DNA of 64,000 bases from positions 19,089,175-19,153,174 of the forward strand of contig NC_058046.1 in assembly GCF_020085105.1 (NCBI RefSeq), given 5' to 3'. The stretch comes from Siniperca chuatsi. Its lineage: Eukaryota; Chordata; Actinopteri; Centrarchiformes; Sinipercidae. Each line of letters starts with the position of its first letter. Position 1 is the first letter of the stretch. The position numbers and the translations under genes are program-made. Shown piece after piece: positions 42,153-53,888 of this stretch. The notes under the pieces were generated by a model. It saw only the letters and a program-made list of their open reading frames with translations, was not told the origin of the DNA and made no database searches.

Positions 42153-43397
42153 GGCTTTAGATATATTCATGTCTTTTCTTGTGTAATGCAATGACACTGA
42201 CCTCAATGGGAAAGTAGGGCTCTGTGCGTTCACAGCTCTTGTCACATACCATTGCTGAATGAGCGGATGACAGGAGAGTGAGGCATGAAGGTCAGGTCGT
42301 GGTCAGTCCACTGGCCAAAGATTGTCACCAGGTGAGTGTAGAGTGGGCCGTCCTCCACATCAGAGTTTGTTGTGCGCAGAATACGGCTGGACACTTGTCT
42401 TACCTGAGGAAAGGATGCAGACAATGAGCACCTTGGTGAAAAGGATTTGAACTACAAATGTAATTTTTTTCAATGGTCATTTGCAGTGCAGCCAGTAAAG
42501 ATGATATTCTGAAGCATATTACTAAGGGGAGAATTTGACTGTTGACACTCTGCTTAGGGCCCCAGCCTTTGGACAGAGAGATTTCATCGAGTGAAAGGTG
42601 TGTTGGAGGATCCCATGCGGGTGCTTTGTCTATAGGCGAGAAAAATAAATCCATTATTGAACTCTGTTCATCTTCTCTGTTATTAAGATTACTTTCATGG
42701 CACTTTGCATTTATTTAATGTTTTTTATTGAGCAAAGCGAAATATAGGGGAAAGGGTAGAGGGAAAACACGCAACAAAAGTCCCAAGCCAAACCCAAAAT
42801 CAGGGACATCATAATTTGTACCAATCAAGGATTTGATTTGTTCTAAATGAAAGTTATCTGTGAATGTGTCCACACCTATTTTCAGTTTCTTTGTGAAATG
42901 AAAATAGATCAGTAGCCTGTCAGATCAGCAATGACCTGCAGATCCTCCTCAGAGATCAGAGCTAATTAGCAAAGGCAAGGAATACACATCTTAGCTGTGA
43001 TTTGAAGCCACCTGCACCAGCAAAAAAAACAAACATATTTTGTTTAATATACATTCTGGTTGACTCTTAATACCGGTGTCTTTGGTCTATGCATTTCTGA
43101 CATGATCATTTTTAGGTTTCAATCATGCCACACAATTACAGCATTTCACACTTATTGTAACATAACTGAAAAACAAAACATAAACTCGTACATTTCTCTG
43201 AGATCTGATAAGTTTAATACAAAAATAAAAGAATTGTAGTAGGATGAGATTATTTTAAACCAACTAGATGATTAATGTATCTAAAGCTATTTGTAGCTAT
43301 TGTAAGGAAGATGATAGAGGCAGTACTCACCAGCATTCACCTGGCATTGCAAGCACAGGTAAGGACTGGCAGCTATCAGGCACAGAAACAGATTCAT
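40480..43397 (-). pseudogene. Decayed haem peroxidase (MPO/EPX-like) with collagen-like and C1q exons
   Basis: Remnant exons on the minus strand, 5' to 3': 43397-43331 (signal peptide, MNLFLCLIAASPYLC); 42629-42523; 42403-42202 (distal His motif FGQWTDHDLTF); 42071-41888; about 41745-41640 (LHTLFMHEHN, where the family has LREHNR, so the catalytic Arg is lost); 41614-41316 (proximal His region, QPFMFRL); about 41210-41031 (WENKGVF, IICDNTG); about 40935-40902 (collagen-like GPAGPP); 40764 to about 40480 (C1q, GVYEFQFHCT and HGGNRLTSDSFFSGH). Damage: a frameshift after FSNG; loss of the segment with the calcium loop and YGS motif; a TGA where family members have Arg just before the proximal-His segment FAHPM; loss of about 140 residues between HPDYPS and GVAEPF; a deletion and frameshift before the collagen exon; and a frameshift in C1q. 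Exon ends other than the well-spliced ones are approximate. A functional paralogue elsewhere is likely. Confidence 0.88.
42119..42149 (+). repeat. (TG)n microsatellite in an intron of the peroxidase relic
   Basis: About 15 TG units between the remnant exons at 42202-42403 and 41888-42071. Confidence 0.95.
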
Positions 43398-44749
43398 CTC
43401 TGCAAAAAGGACAAATATTCTCCAGTCATATACACTAGTCAAATTATTTAAACTAATATAATATCTCCAAAAAAAATTTCAAAACAAATACTTGGAAATA
43501 TAATGCAAAAGCAAATACAATCCAATCTAATACATTATTATTGATTATAGCACATTAACTGTATCCACTGTGTAAAAATAAATAGCATATGGAAAGTTAA
43601 ACATTAGGAAAGTAACCTGTGAAAAACTAAAGCCCCTGTTCTCTGAAGAAGCTTCCAGCTTGAACTTCCAGCTGCTTTAAGAGGCCATTGCTTTTCTGAT
43701 GAAGGAATTTTTTTCAGACAATTAATAATTTTTTTTCTTCCTAGTGCCTCATAACTAGCATCCCTGTTGAGCGACTTCTCACAAGTGTAGGCTACTTATT
43801 AGGAAACAGAGGCTGTCGCGGTGAGGAACAAACAACAACTAAAGGTTAATGTCGATACAAAGTCGAAGGTTTTATATGGTTAAATTCTTTTCTCGTCTTA
43901 TCTAGTTTATTCATAGTTATAAAGAGAAAATTATATAATGAAAATAGATGGAAGAATAATGCATCACACTGAACGACATTTTGTGGAACCCAAGGGAAAA
44001 AAGTTTCTCCAATAGTGACACATTTTGCGTTATAATTTTGGTTGTTTTATTTTTCGTCATGCATTTTTGTCTTTGTTTGTTTGCTTGTCAATTACAATAT
44101 TTTTGTAAATTCTGCATTTCTGTACAAAAAAGATTATTCCTGATATATAAAATGTAATAATAATTACAGAGGTTTCTTATACCATCTCGGGCCTGACAGC
44201 CAGATGCAAGTGCTGGGCTGGGTGATCACGTCTGGTGCATCATGGCTGCAGCGATACAGGAAGTCACTCTTTTCTTCCACATAGCCTACTATTTATGAAT
44301 AGCCTATAGATTTTGTACAACACAAAGTTAAATCCTGTTATCATCTGTTATTTCATTATCTCAATTTTTCATTTTAGCTTTTACTGTATTTTTTAAGTGT
44401 CGCGCATTTTCCTCAACGGTTCTTGTTCCTGAGTGTTTTGATTGATGATCGCGATTGATTTTCCTTTTGTAATCGGCTCATTTTAAAAACGCTGTGGGCT
44501 ATGGAAATAGGCCTACTGTACCTTTAAGAGGATTCCATCTTTATAATCAACGAAAAGCAAGTTTATTGGATTCTAAACAAATACATGAATACCCCTTACA
44601 TGATTAAATACAGTAAAACATAAAAAAAATCCCCTTTCTCGATGCAACCGCATTTGATGTCCCATAACATTTCCAAACAAAAAGCAAACCTATGCATTTC
44701 TAAGCGAAAAGAGAATTTATATTTTATTTGTATTTGCATCTAATCGAAT

Positions 44750-45525
44750 ATTGTACTTTTTACTTCACTACATTTATCTGGCTGGAGTTATCTGCTGGAG
44801 TTACTAGTTACTTTACAAATGAAGATTTTTGCACACAAAACATACGAAGAGCTTATAAAATATGATGCTTTGTTATAAATTAAACTGCACTAACACTTTA
44901 TAAAAGTGCAGCTGAAATTACTAGTTGATTGATCTATTAATCAATTGATTAAAATCAACTATTTTGATAATTGTTTGTCATTTTTCATGTGAAAACATTT
45001 CATGGTTCCAGCTTCACAAATGTGAGGATTTGCTGCTTTTCCTTTTAATTAGCCTGTTTTAATAATTTTGAATTCATTTTTAATAATTTTGAATTTTGAA
45101 CTGTTGGCTGGACAAAACAAAGCATTGTGAAGTTGTCACTTTGGGCTGTGGGTAATTATGACGCCATTTATCATTATTTTCAGAATTTTTACAAACTAAA
45201 CAATTAATCGATTAATGGAGAAAATAATCAGCAGATTAATCCACAATGAAAATAATCATTAATTGCAGTCCTAAAGAAAATAGTTCAAAATGAGCCCCAC
45301 CCAAACCAACTACAACAGTAAAGTCCTGCTTTTACTTTATTACATGAGCAATAATAATCTAATGATATAATATATTCAGATACTTTAGTATAACTGAGTT
45401 TAACAGTCACAGGGGACATTTTACTGCATTGAGTACTTTTACTTTTAATACTTTAAGTACATTTTCCTGACTTTTACTTGTAACAGATTTTACAGAGTGA
45501 TATTAGTACTTTTACTTCACCACTG
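44750..45525 (-). mobile_element. hAT-like MITE interrupted by a second MITE (composite)
   Basis: The outer parts (44750-44906 and 45274-45525) belong to the same family as 17547-18110, in reverse orientation; the right end reads cttcaccactg. The middle (about 44907-45273) is a different element with gcagctgaaatta / taattgcagtccta inverted ends and cgattaatc-like internal motifs. The opposite terminus of the outer element is missing after gtacaat-type sequence near 44,750. Boundaries are approximate by a few bases. Confidence 0.7.
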
Positions 45526-47006
45526 GTGTGTGCGATCGTGTAATTGTGCATGCTGGCTCACTGTCACACTGCCGTGGCTTAGAACTGAACCATCGTTAAT
45601 GTTATTAGTAGCCTACCACCTGTGCTTTTCTGGCTATGACAAGTTAAAATGTCTTCTGTGAAAATGGCCTATCTACTCTGATCTTAAAAACAGCCACAGC
45701 CATCCATCAACCTGTGCACACAAGTCTTTGTTTTGCGCGCGAATCAAGTTTCAATTGGACAGAATTTTAGCGCATTAAAATGTACCTGATTAACTGAAAG
45801 CAGGGGAGGTTACATCTCAGACTGACAATTTGTGTGATTTATATTAGCGAGCTAGACAGAATCCGTGTTCCTTCACCAAGCTGTGAGATCGTGACGCGAT
45901 TGTATTCAATCTTTCAGCTTTTGCAGGAACTTTGCCTCTTTCTTAAGAAAGCACGATCCGTCTGTTTCGGATCGAATCCGTCCTCGTTCAAGAAAAGGTT
46001 TCACCGAGGCATCGGAATTAATAGGTAGCCGACTGCGTGACAAGCATCAGGGTGGTGGACGCGAAAGCCATTATTAAACATAATTCCAGCTTTGAAGAGA
46101 CATCATGAATAAAAATGATTTATTTAGTATGCAATGTTGACGTGCAGCACCAGGCATTGCCACGCTGGTTTCTAATTTTAGATCAAATGCTACAGACCTA
46201 TGCTTTTTTTTTTTTTTTTTTTACATATATGGTTCAATTTCTAGTTTATGTGCTCCAAAATAATGCCATGATGTTGGAGGTTAAATCTCATTGTCTTTGT
46301 GTAGATATTACTGTGCCTTTCCTTTATATAATGTTTGGTTTCTTACAGAAAGCCAACATTTGAAGGCCCACATTTCCAAGCTGTAGGATATGTCCTACTG
46401 GGTGGCCTTTTTGGCCTTTTGAATCCTTCTCCACGTTTAAGTTAAATGAAGTCCACAATGCCTTTTCATGTCATGTCAGGTTATGAAGAATGTCTGAAAG
46501 AATCTGACCAGATGTAAATTTATTTGTGGGTGGGGTTTGTGTAACCTGGCAGTCACTATAAACAGGGAAACAGTCTTAAAAAGTGTAAAACAGAGGAGAA
46601 TATCTTGTTAACATTACTTGGTTACTGGATCTTCTGTGACCCACACATTGTCCTTATTTATAGACATTTTATTAAGGATACAGCTTTTCAACCATCCTAC
46701 ACTGATTATGTATTTAGTTTGTGCTGAAGATAATGTATAAGAAGTTATTAAAACAGCAATCCACCTGTGCTCTTTCTCAAAACCTGCCTCAGTAGGTGTA
46801 CAATAGTCTTCTAGCGTAAGTAAACCTGCACAAACACCAGTGGAAAAGTGTTTTTAGCCAGGCTGTATTTCATCTCATAACATCTGCTTATAATTAATTA
46901 TATAATCTACAAAGTGATGATCTGTTGAGCAAAAGACAACCCAAACGCTTTATGTTTCTGAAAGATGAAACCGATTGTTTCTCATGTAAAATGTGAATAA
47001 TGTGGA

Positions 47007-47361
47007 TTAAAGGAATAGTTTGACATTTTGGAAAATACACTTTCTTGAGAGGTGAGAAGATCGATACCACTCCCATGTCTGTCCAAATATGAAGCCACTG
47101 CCAGCAGCCGGTTAGCTTAGCTTAGCTTAGCACAAAAACTGGAAACGGGGAAACAGCAAGCCTGCTGTCCAAAGGTAACAAAATTCACCTACCATCACCT
47201 CTAAAGCTAGCTGTTTCCCCCTGTTTCCAGCCTTTATGCTAAGCTAAGCTAAATGGTTGGTGGCTCCAGCTGCAGATGTGGAAGTGGTATTGATATTCTT
47301 ATCCAACTCTAACAAGAAAACGAATGTGCATATTTCCCAAAATGTCGAATGTTTCCTTTAA
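47007..47361 (+). mobile_element. TTAA-flanked MITE (piggyBac-like)
   Basis: The element is bounded by ttaa at 47007-47010 and 47358-47361. Its inverted ends are aggaatagtttgacatttt at the left and aaaatgtcgaatgtttcct at the right. Inside are two inverted ttagcttagcttagc / gctaagctaagct blocks. TTAA duplication is the hallmark of piggyBac-type insertion. This family is common in fish introns and intergenic DNA. It has no coding capacity. Confidence 0.75.
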
Positions 47362-47923
47362 CAAATCAAAATCACTGCTCTAAAAAAAGGCAGCCACATG
47401 GGGATTGTTCTCTATATATGTTTTCATATTTCATCATTTCAGCCGGTAACAATTATGACAAATGTTTTCGCACACTATAAAGTCTTATTAAAGTCAAAAA
47501 CTACTGACTGTGAAAGTAAGAAAAATAAAGTGAGTAAGTGATGTGTGGGATTCTCTGGTTTCTTAACATGCAACATCTGCCATAATTTTGCATATACCCA
47601 AATAGAAAGTCTAAATATTCTTCTTTGATCTGCAGCCTTTGATATTAGGCAACACATTTTAAATAACTGTCTCAGAGATTTTGAGTGAATCACAAACTCT
47701 GTTTTAGCTGGTTTACATACAGTATATCGCTCAGACTGGCTGAGTTTATCAGTAAATGCTCCTCCGCCTCAGCGTTCAGTCTTGGTCCAGTTATTCACTC
47801 AGTCTGTTTGGACCTGTAACAAAGTATACTAGCTGCAACTGGAGCTATGTTGGGGCTTTGTGTCAGACATACATGGTACAATTGTCTGCCTGTCTGCCTT
47901 GTGTGGATGTTTACTGTTAGTGT

Positions 47924-47926
<3 letters not shown>

Positions 47927-47955
<29 letters not shown>
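47927..47955 (+). repeat. (GT)n microsatellite
   Basis: About 14 GT units in intergenic DNA. Confidence 0.95.
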
Positions 47956-47956
<1 letters not shown>

Positions 47957-48988
47957 ACTAAGTGACAGTACTAATACTAACAATGCTAACACAGCTTTCC
48001 TAAATATTTGAAAACTTTGCTGTCAACAATCTTTAAAAAAATATTGTGTAAAAACATTTTTTTTATAAAACTGAAGCACACATTCATGTGTTACTGTACT
48101 GATTTGGTATCGGTACACATAAAATTGCTTTTGATCTGATGGAAAATGTGTGGAATAAAATTTTTGTTTATTTCTCTTACAGAAAACATGGGAGTGTCAT
48201 CTGTTTACATGCTGCTTCATTTACTCTCTTTGACACCCTTATAACAACCTGGACGACATATGTGCAGGTTGGAAAAGGCAGTTTTAATTCTTTCTCCCCT
48301 TCTTACTTGAGAACAAATCCTCACTGCTCACAAATGGTGAAATTTACTCCATATTTCTAAGGACAAATTTATGGGGCTAACACTTTCCTTACACTTACCA
48401 TTTGGGGAAAAGGAGTAGCAGACAAATGATACATGATGATGATAGAAACAATGCACTTTCCAATTTCAGTGCAGCCCAAGAAGTATTGAATGCCTGCTTG
48501 CAGTTAACTACATTTAGATTAGGAGATTAATGTTTCCATGGGGACTTTCACCTGAACACCAAACTGTCATGAAGTTATTAAGACACGAGGTTAGAAGGTA
48601 AAGATGCAAAAACAAAGAAAGAAAAACAAGGGAGAAAGCTACGTGAATCTGACAGTGACAAAGTACATGCTCCAGATGCACAGGTAGGCAACCAGTGTTC
48701 ACAATAGAGAAGATTTGTTTAAATATATAAGTTTAAAAGCCTTTATTATTGTGGCTACATTATTCAAAAACCTGTTTGTGGTCTTGTGGACAAGAAGTTA
48801 GAGGGTTTCATGCCTGCATTTTCAATTAATATAAATATAAATGACAGATAAATCTTCAATAAGATTTGGAGATGATTTTGCCATGCTGTGTGTATTTCAG
48901 CCATGAAGGACTATGTCATTATATCATATTGTATAATTTCAAAGTCGTCTAACATAACTAGTGCATGCTGCTGATGGGTTTTTTCATT

Positions 48989-48990
<2 letters not shown>

Positions 48991-49060
<70 letters not shown>

Positions 49061-49199
49061 ATCTGTTTACACAGTCACACTGTGGGGACTTGCCTTCCTT
49101 TTGGGGACAAAATGCAAAGTCCCCATAACGTAAATTATAAAAGTCTAGGGAAGTCTTGATTTATGGTTAGGGTAAGTCTCCAGGAAATGAATGTAAGTC

Positions 49200-49262
<63 letters not shown>
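48991..49262 (+). repeat. Two long (TG)n tracts flanking a 144-bp spacer
   Basis: A (TG) tract of about 33 units (48991-49057) and one of about 30 units (49202-49262) enclose a spacer containing gtggggacttgccttcc and ggggacaaaatgcaaagtcc. A further cagtggggactt follows at about 49,280, so ggggact-type units recur around the tracts. This looks like one amplified repeat family rather than two chance microsatellites. Long alternating TG can adopt Z-DNA. Confidence 0.85.
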
Positions 49263-49264
<2 letters not shown>

Positions 49265-49330
49265 CATGTTCTTATATCCCAGTGGGGACTTTAATTTGAA
49301 TGCACACATGCAACCTATAACTATTTTGCA

Positions 49331-49868
49331 TTGGACTGCAATTAATGAGTATTTTCATTGTGGATTAATCTGCTGATTATTTTCTGCATTAATCGATTGA
49401 TTGTTTGGTTTGTAAAAATTCTGAAAATAGTGAGAAATGCCATCACAATTACCCAGAGCCCAAAGTGACAACTTCACAATGTTTTGTTTTGTCCAACCAA
49501 CGGTCCAAACCTCAAAATTATTTAAAATACATTAAAATTATTAAAAGTAAAAGCAGCAAGTACTCACATTTGTGAGGCTGGAACCATGACATTTTTTTAC
49601 ATGAAAAATGACAAACAGTTAATAACTAATCATTTCAGCAGTACTTGTACATTTTCATATGTTTTGTATGCAGAAATCTTAATTTGTAAAGTAACAAGCA
49701 ACTTAAGCTGTCAGATAAATGTAGTGAAGTAAAAAGTACAATATTTCCCTCTGAGATGTAGTGGAATAGAAGTAGAAAGTGGCGTGAAAAGAAAAGTAAA
49801 GTACAAGTACCTCAAATTTGTACTTAAGTAAAGTACTTGAGTACATGTACGTAGTTACATGCCACCAT
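49331..49868 (+). mobile_element. Second copy of the composite MITE (truncated)
   Basis: Positions 49331-49640 are the inner element (ggactgcaattaatga ... aatcatttcagcag). Positions 49641-49868 are hAT-like MITE sequence (aagtaaagtacaagtacctc ... acatgccaccattg). The junction and relative orientation match the reverse complement of 44750-45273. The outer element's sequence on the far side of the inner MITE is absent. Confidence 0.65.
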
Positions 49869-51121
49869 TGATGCAGAGCCTGTCAGAGAAGGATGTGTCT
49901 TTATAAATTGTGTAAACACACAGTATATGATAATGTAAACAGATTTTTATGCTAGTTCTGCATGTTGCATGCTTTGGATGACATTTTGAAGTAATGATTC
50001 ATCCTATTAAGTGATATCCTGTTACCCCAAACCTCTGCACTGCCAGAGATTCTGTTTTATTTGCGCAAAGGCACAATAGGCAAGAGGACAAATTAATGTG
50101 TGTGAACATGTTTAATTAGTTTCCGAATAGCTCTTTAAAATGTCTAAGGATAGGACTGTTGATTATAGAAAGACATTTTGCAGTTAATTGATTTAATTTA
50201 AAACATTGCTGAAAATTTGGACAAACATGCATCATCATCTTTTAAAAAGGGAATCAGGACGAGGCTTAAACCCTTGTAACCCTTATAACCCTCCTCGGGA
50301 GCATGCAGAAATTAGACAGGGAAATTTAGATTTATTTGCTACGTATGCCTGTGGTTTTGCTTTTGTTTAAGTAGCTACAGCTGCAATAATACACTGGAAT
50401 TTTTGTAAACAATGAAGTGCAGGAAACGTGTAAAACCGTAATTACACAGGCCCCATTGAATAATAAGCTGCACACTCTCATACTTTAAGCATTTTGTTAT
50501 GCGTATATCTATGGTTGAAATGTGTTTCAAGCAACGTATAAACAGACAAAAGCAGCAGGTCTCAGTACTGATAATGAGCTGACAGTTTAATTAGCCAACC
50601 AAATGAATTTAATAACAGAGACATATGCAGTGCAAATATAAACTAGGCTCTCCGGAAAGTATCACGTCACAGAGAATTGAATATAGGTCATCGTTTACAT
50701 AACATTATGACATTTACTTGCTGCTGCAAGAACCCAATCTGAAATGATCATTGCCTGCATGAGAAGTGATAGACTGTTTTTTTTATTATTATTATTTTTA
50801 ATAATAATAATATATTTAATAATACATCCAACATGGAGAAAGGAAGGCTGTGCACACTAATATCCGACCTGAAATATATATGCTTGCACATTGCTTCATG
50901 AGGATAAATGCTTGATAAAAGGAAATCTCATGGATTATAATGACATCAAATAGAGCGCACCTGTGCCTTTTCATGCAAGTACGCATGGAAAATGCAGTTC
51001 AGCATTGTAGGTCCCAAACACATAGGATGCTCCACAGATACAACACATCATAAAAACTAAAGACAAATCAGAACATAAAGCAACAAAACTATTAGAAACA
51101 TATCACATCATTCATTAATAG

Positions 51122-51690
51122 ATGCAAGGTTGTGTACTCAGCTCCTTGCTGCACTCCCTGTACACACATGACTGTGTGGTCAGGAACTCCATCATCAGGT
51201 TTGCTGATGACACAGTTGTGATGAGCCAGAAACCCAACAAGAGGAGACCTGCCTGGAAGAGGTGGGGAACTTGTTGCTATGGTGCAAGGCCAGCAACCTC
51301 TTACTGAACGTCAGTAAAACCAAGGAGCTGGTTGTGGATTTATGGAGGAAGAAGCAGACGAACAAGGGTTCTTTCCTCAGGCCATCAGGAAGGTGAACAC
51401 TGTCCTCTGACCCTGAGCCTTGTATGTCCTCAGTGAATCTTTTGCATTGACCTGCACATTGCATATTTTTCACCTGTGCATCAACACAATTTTATTGTAC
51501 AGTGTGCCTACAATTGTGACATATGTACATTTTACATTTTGTCATGTGTTTATAATTCTTTATCTTTTCATTTTTATCCCATATATTGTTTATTTTTATT
51601 TTTAAGCCTTAATGAGTTTGCCACATTGCATTTGAGAACACATATTTCTTGTGTATGTGACAAATAAAACCCTCAGTCTTTGAGTGCTTG
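51122..51690 (+). mobile_element. LINE fragment (non-LTR reverse transcriptase end plus 3' UTR)
   Basis: A broken frame encodes GCVLSSLLHSLYTHDC and FADDTVV, the palm region of a LINE reverse transcriptase with its YADD/FADD catalytic motif. This is followed after a frame change by LLLNVSKTKELVVDLWRKK. A non-coding tail runs to a gtgacaaataaaaccctcag-type 3' end. It is heavily 5'-truncated and frameshifted. The tail style suggests an L2/Rex-like fish LINE, but the clade is not certain. Confidence 0.75.
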
Positions 51691-52014
51691 AATCTAAAGT
51701 CATGTGTCACGTAGAGCTGTACTTATATATGTATATTTCCTCTGCTCTGCTGACAACTATTGGTCCATTCAGAAACCTTCATGAGCTGTTATTTTCAACG
51801 TGAGTTGTGGACTTTATTTCAGTAAAAGAACTACAAATTAATTCAGGCATATTACTCTTTGTTTAGACCATAGACTACATAGGCTACAGTCTGTGGTTTA
51901 GACATTCAAACTCCAGATATGTGCAGCAGGGAGTCAAACACCCAGCCAAGGCTAAATCTCAGTAAATATTTGATCTAAACATACATAGCCCTCATAAAAA
52001 GTGCACTAGTGTAC

Positions 52015-52035
52015 TAGGGTTAGGGTTAGGGTTAG
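52015..52035 (+). repeat. Short interstitial telomere-like (TTAGGG)n tract
   Basis: Three and a half units of TTAGGG (tagggttagggttagggtta). Too short to show a past telomere; it could come from double-strand break repair or chance. Confidence 0.9.
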
Positions 52036-52155
52036 AGAAAGAAAAATCATACATTTAGTATAGTGGGCCTTTATATGATCACAGATTGGAGGTCAGTTTA
52101 TCCACTTGTAGCCTATATTTATTTAATAGTGCAGTGGAGGTATAAGTAGGAAGTT

Positions 52156-53690
52156 CTTCTTCTTCGTAAAGTTTTATGGCGGTTGGCAATCAACATTATG
52201 GTGCATTACCGCCATCAACTGGAATGGAGTGTGGCTCGGGACTCTAACTATACATTCACTAATGATTAAATAAAAGAAAATAGGCTGAGAAAAATCAATT
52301 TAAAAAAATAAACACACCATAGTTATTTTCTCTTTATCAAATTTGTTCTCCCAAGATAATGAAACAACAATAGACAGACTTCTGTCTAGAATTTCTTTGT
52401 AGACGATAATGTAAATAAAATCTCATCTTTATTTCTTTAAAGTTCAGTGTCAGTTCTCTTCTCTCAGCATCATATTTTGGACAGTAAATCATAACATGTT
52501 CTAAAGTTTCTTCTTGATCACAAAATGCACATCTTCCTGTATTATGTTTTCCTATTTTACATAATGCACTGTTTAATCCTGTGTGACCAAAACGTAGCCT
52601 GGATATTATTGTTTCTTCTTTCCTGGTTCTCCACATTTTCCTCCTCACACCTACTTTTCTTTGAATGTTGTATAACCACCTTCCTGTTCTCTCTTCTTCC
52701 CACCACTTTTGCCACCTTTCTTACTTATCCTTAACTATGGTTTTCATTTCCGTTTTACTAAGGGCTACTGTAATGTCATTGTGATTCGTTTTTGTGGCTT
52801 CTTTTGCACACTTGTCAGCTATTTCATTTCCTTTGATTCCTATATGTGCTGGTATCCATACAAATGTCATACTTAGCCTCAGCATTAGAATTCTATATAG
52901 TGTTTGTTGTTTCTCTATTAAGACATCTGGTCTGCTGTCTGAATGGTTGTGTTTCAAGTTGATTAATAATGAGCTGGAATCAGAGCATATTACTGCTCTC
53001 AAAGGTCTTGCATCTTCTACCCATTGCAATGCTAACAAAATTGCCAGCATCTCCCCAGTATACACCGACACGTCATCACTGATTTGTTTGCCAATTTTAA
53101 TGTTGAAATCTGGAACTATGAATGAAATACCAATTTTGTTAGCTGTGTTCTTTGAAGCATCTGTATAAATTTGAACATTGGTGTCGTAGATACTTTCTAT
53201 ATAGTTCTGTATTATCTGTGGATGTAAAATAAGCTCCTTATCTTTGTTCGTTTTTAGTGCATCTAGTGTTGGATGATCTTCATTATGTCCTTTTAAATTA
53301 ACCCAGTAGTTTAAAGATAGCTGTATTCTCCTTAATTTCAGTGGCATTTCTCCCATTGCCACTTGTAATGCTGATATTGGGGTTGTTCTGATGGCACCTG
53401 AACATAGTCTTAAAGCCTGATGTTGAATGTTGTCTAACTTTCTGAGAGATGTACTTGCTGCAGATCCAAACGCTACACACCCATGATCTTATTAATCCTA
53501 TGTAGATGGTTTTCAATGCTCATCTCTCTGCCCCCCATTCACTTCCCACCAGACATCTCACTACATGTAATATTTTTTTACACTTGTCAGTTACCTTCTG
53601 AATATGTACTGCCCACGTGATTCTTTCATCAAACCACAACCCTAGAAATTTAAATTGTTTCACTCTCCAATTTTTGATTATATAATTTTA
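52156..53690 (-). mobile_element. 5'-truncated I-clade-like LINE with 12-bp target-site duplication
   Basis: Reading on the minus strand from 53690, fragments match the end of a reverse transcriptase (RVKQFKFLGLWFDERITWAVH; DHGCVAFGSAA). Next comes an RNase H domain in the frame 53362-52721 (YTDAS, YTGEMLAILLAL, ICSDSSSL, WIPAHIGIKGNEIADKCAK), with the D-E-D-D type catalytic residues visible. After one in-frame TAA (about 52,720) the same frame continues to 52,337 with a terminal Cys/His knuckle CAFCDQEETLEHVMIYC. The element ends in a gaagaagaag tail (52156 side). The 12-mer aagtaggaagtt is repeated exactly at 52144-52155 and 53691-53702. A frameshift near 53,480 and the stop show it is dead. 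RNase H in the LINE ORF fits the I/Nimb group. Confidence 0.88.
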
Positions 53691-53702
53691 AAGTAGGAAG
53701 TT

Positions 53703-53888
53703 TAGAGATTTAGAGCCTTTAATAGCTGATATTTTTGTTTCTTTAAATGAGTTGCTCCACAGCGCATGCGCACTACGTCTGTCGTTCTGACTGGGTGCGA
53801 CTATCAACCTGCATTTCCGGTGCGATCCAAATGATAGCACTGATGTTATTATAGACCAAATCATTTTCGCTTCATATCATTTCACACA
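53703..53888 (+). promoter_or_regulatory. sftpb: Probable sftpb promoter and 5' UTR
   Basis: Only 186 bp separate the downstream target-site duplication of the LINE from the sftpb start codon. The short GC-richer stretch around 53,755-53,820 (gcgcatgcgcactacgtc) resembles an NRF1-type GCGCATGCGC site, a common core-promoter element of housekeeping genes. No TATA box is obvious. The start site is not known. Confidence 0.4.

Larger units (their letters stand above)
43398..51121. other. Repeat-rich intergenic DNA
   Basis: No gene is seen. The stretch holds a composite MITE (44750-45525), a TTAA-flanked MITE (47007-47361), three TG tracts (47927, 48991, 49202) and a second composite MITE fragment (49331-49868). 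A 21-nt T run lies near 46,202. The remainder is AT-rich and without recognisable features. Confidence 0.6.

Noticed and set aside
46202-46222. Poly-T run as the reverse-strand tail of a processed pseudogene
   Set aside because: No flanking coding similarity or target-site duplication could be found.
52015-52035. Remnant of an ancient telomere or chromosome fusion
   Set aside because: Only three and a half TTAGGG units, too few to support a fusion; the tract is recorded as a repeat only.
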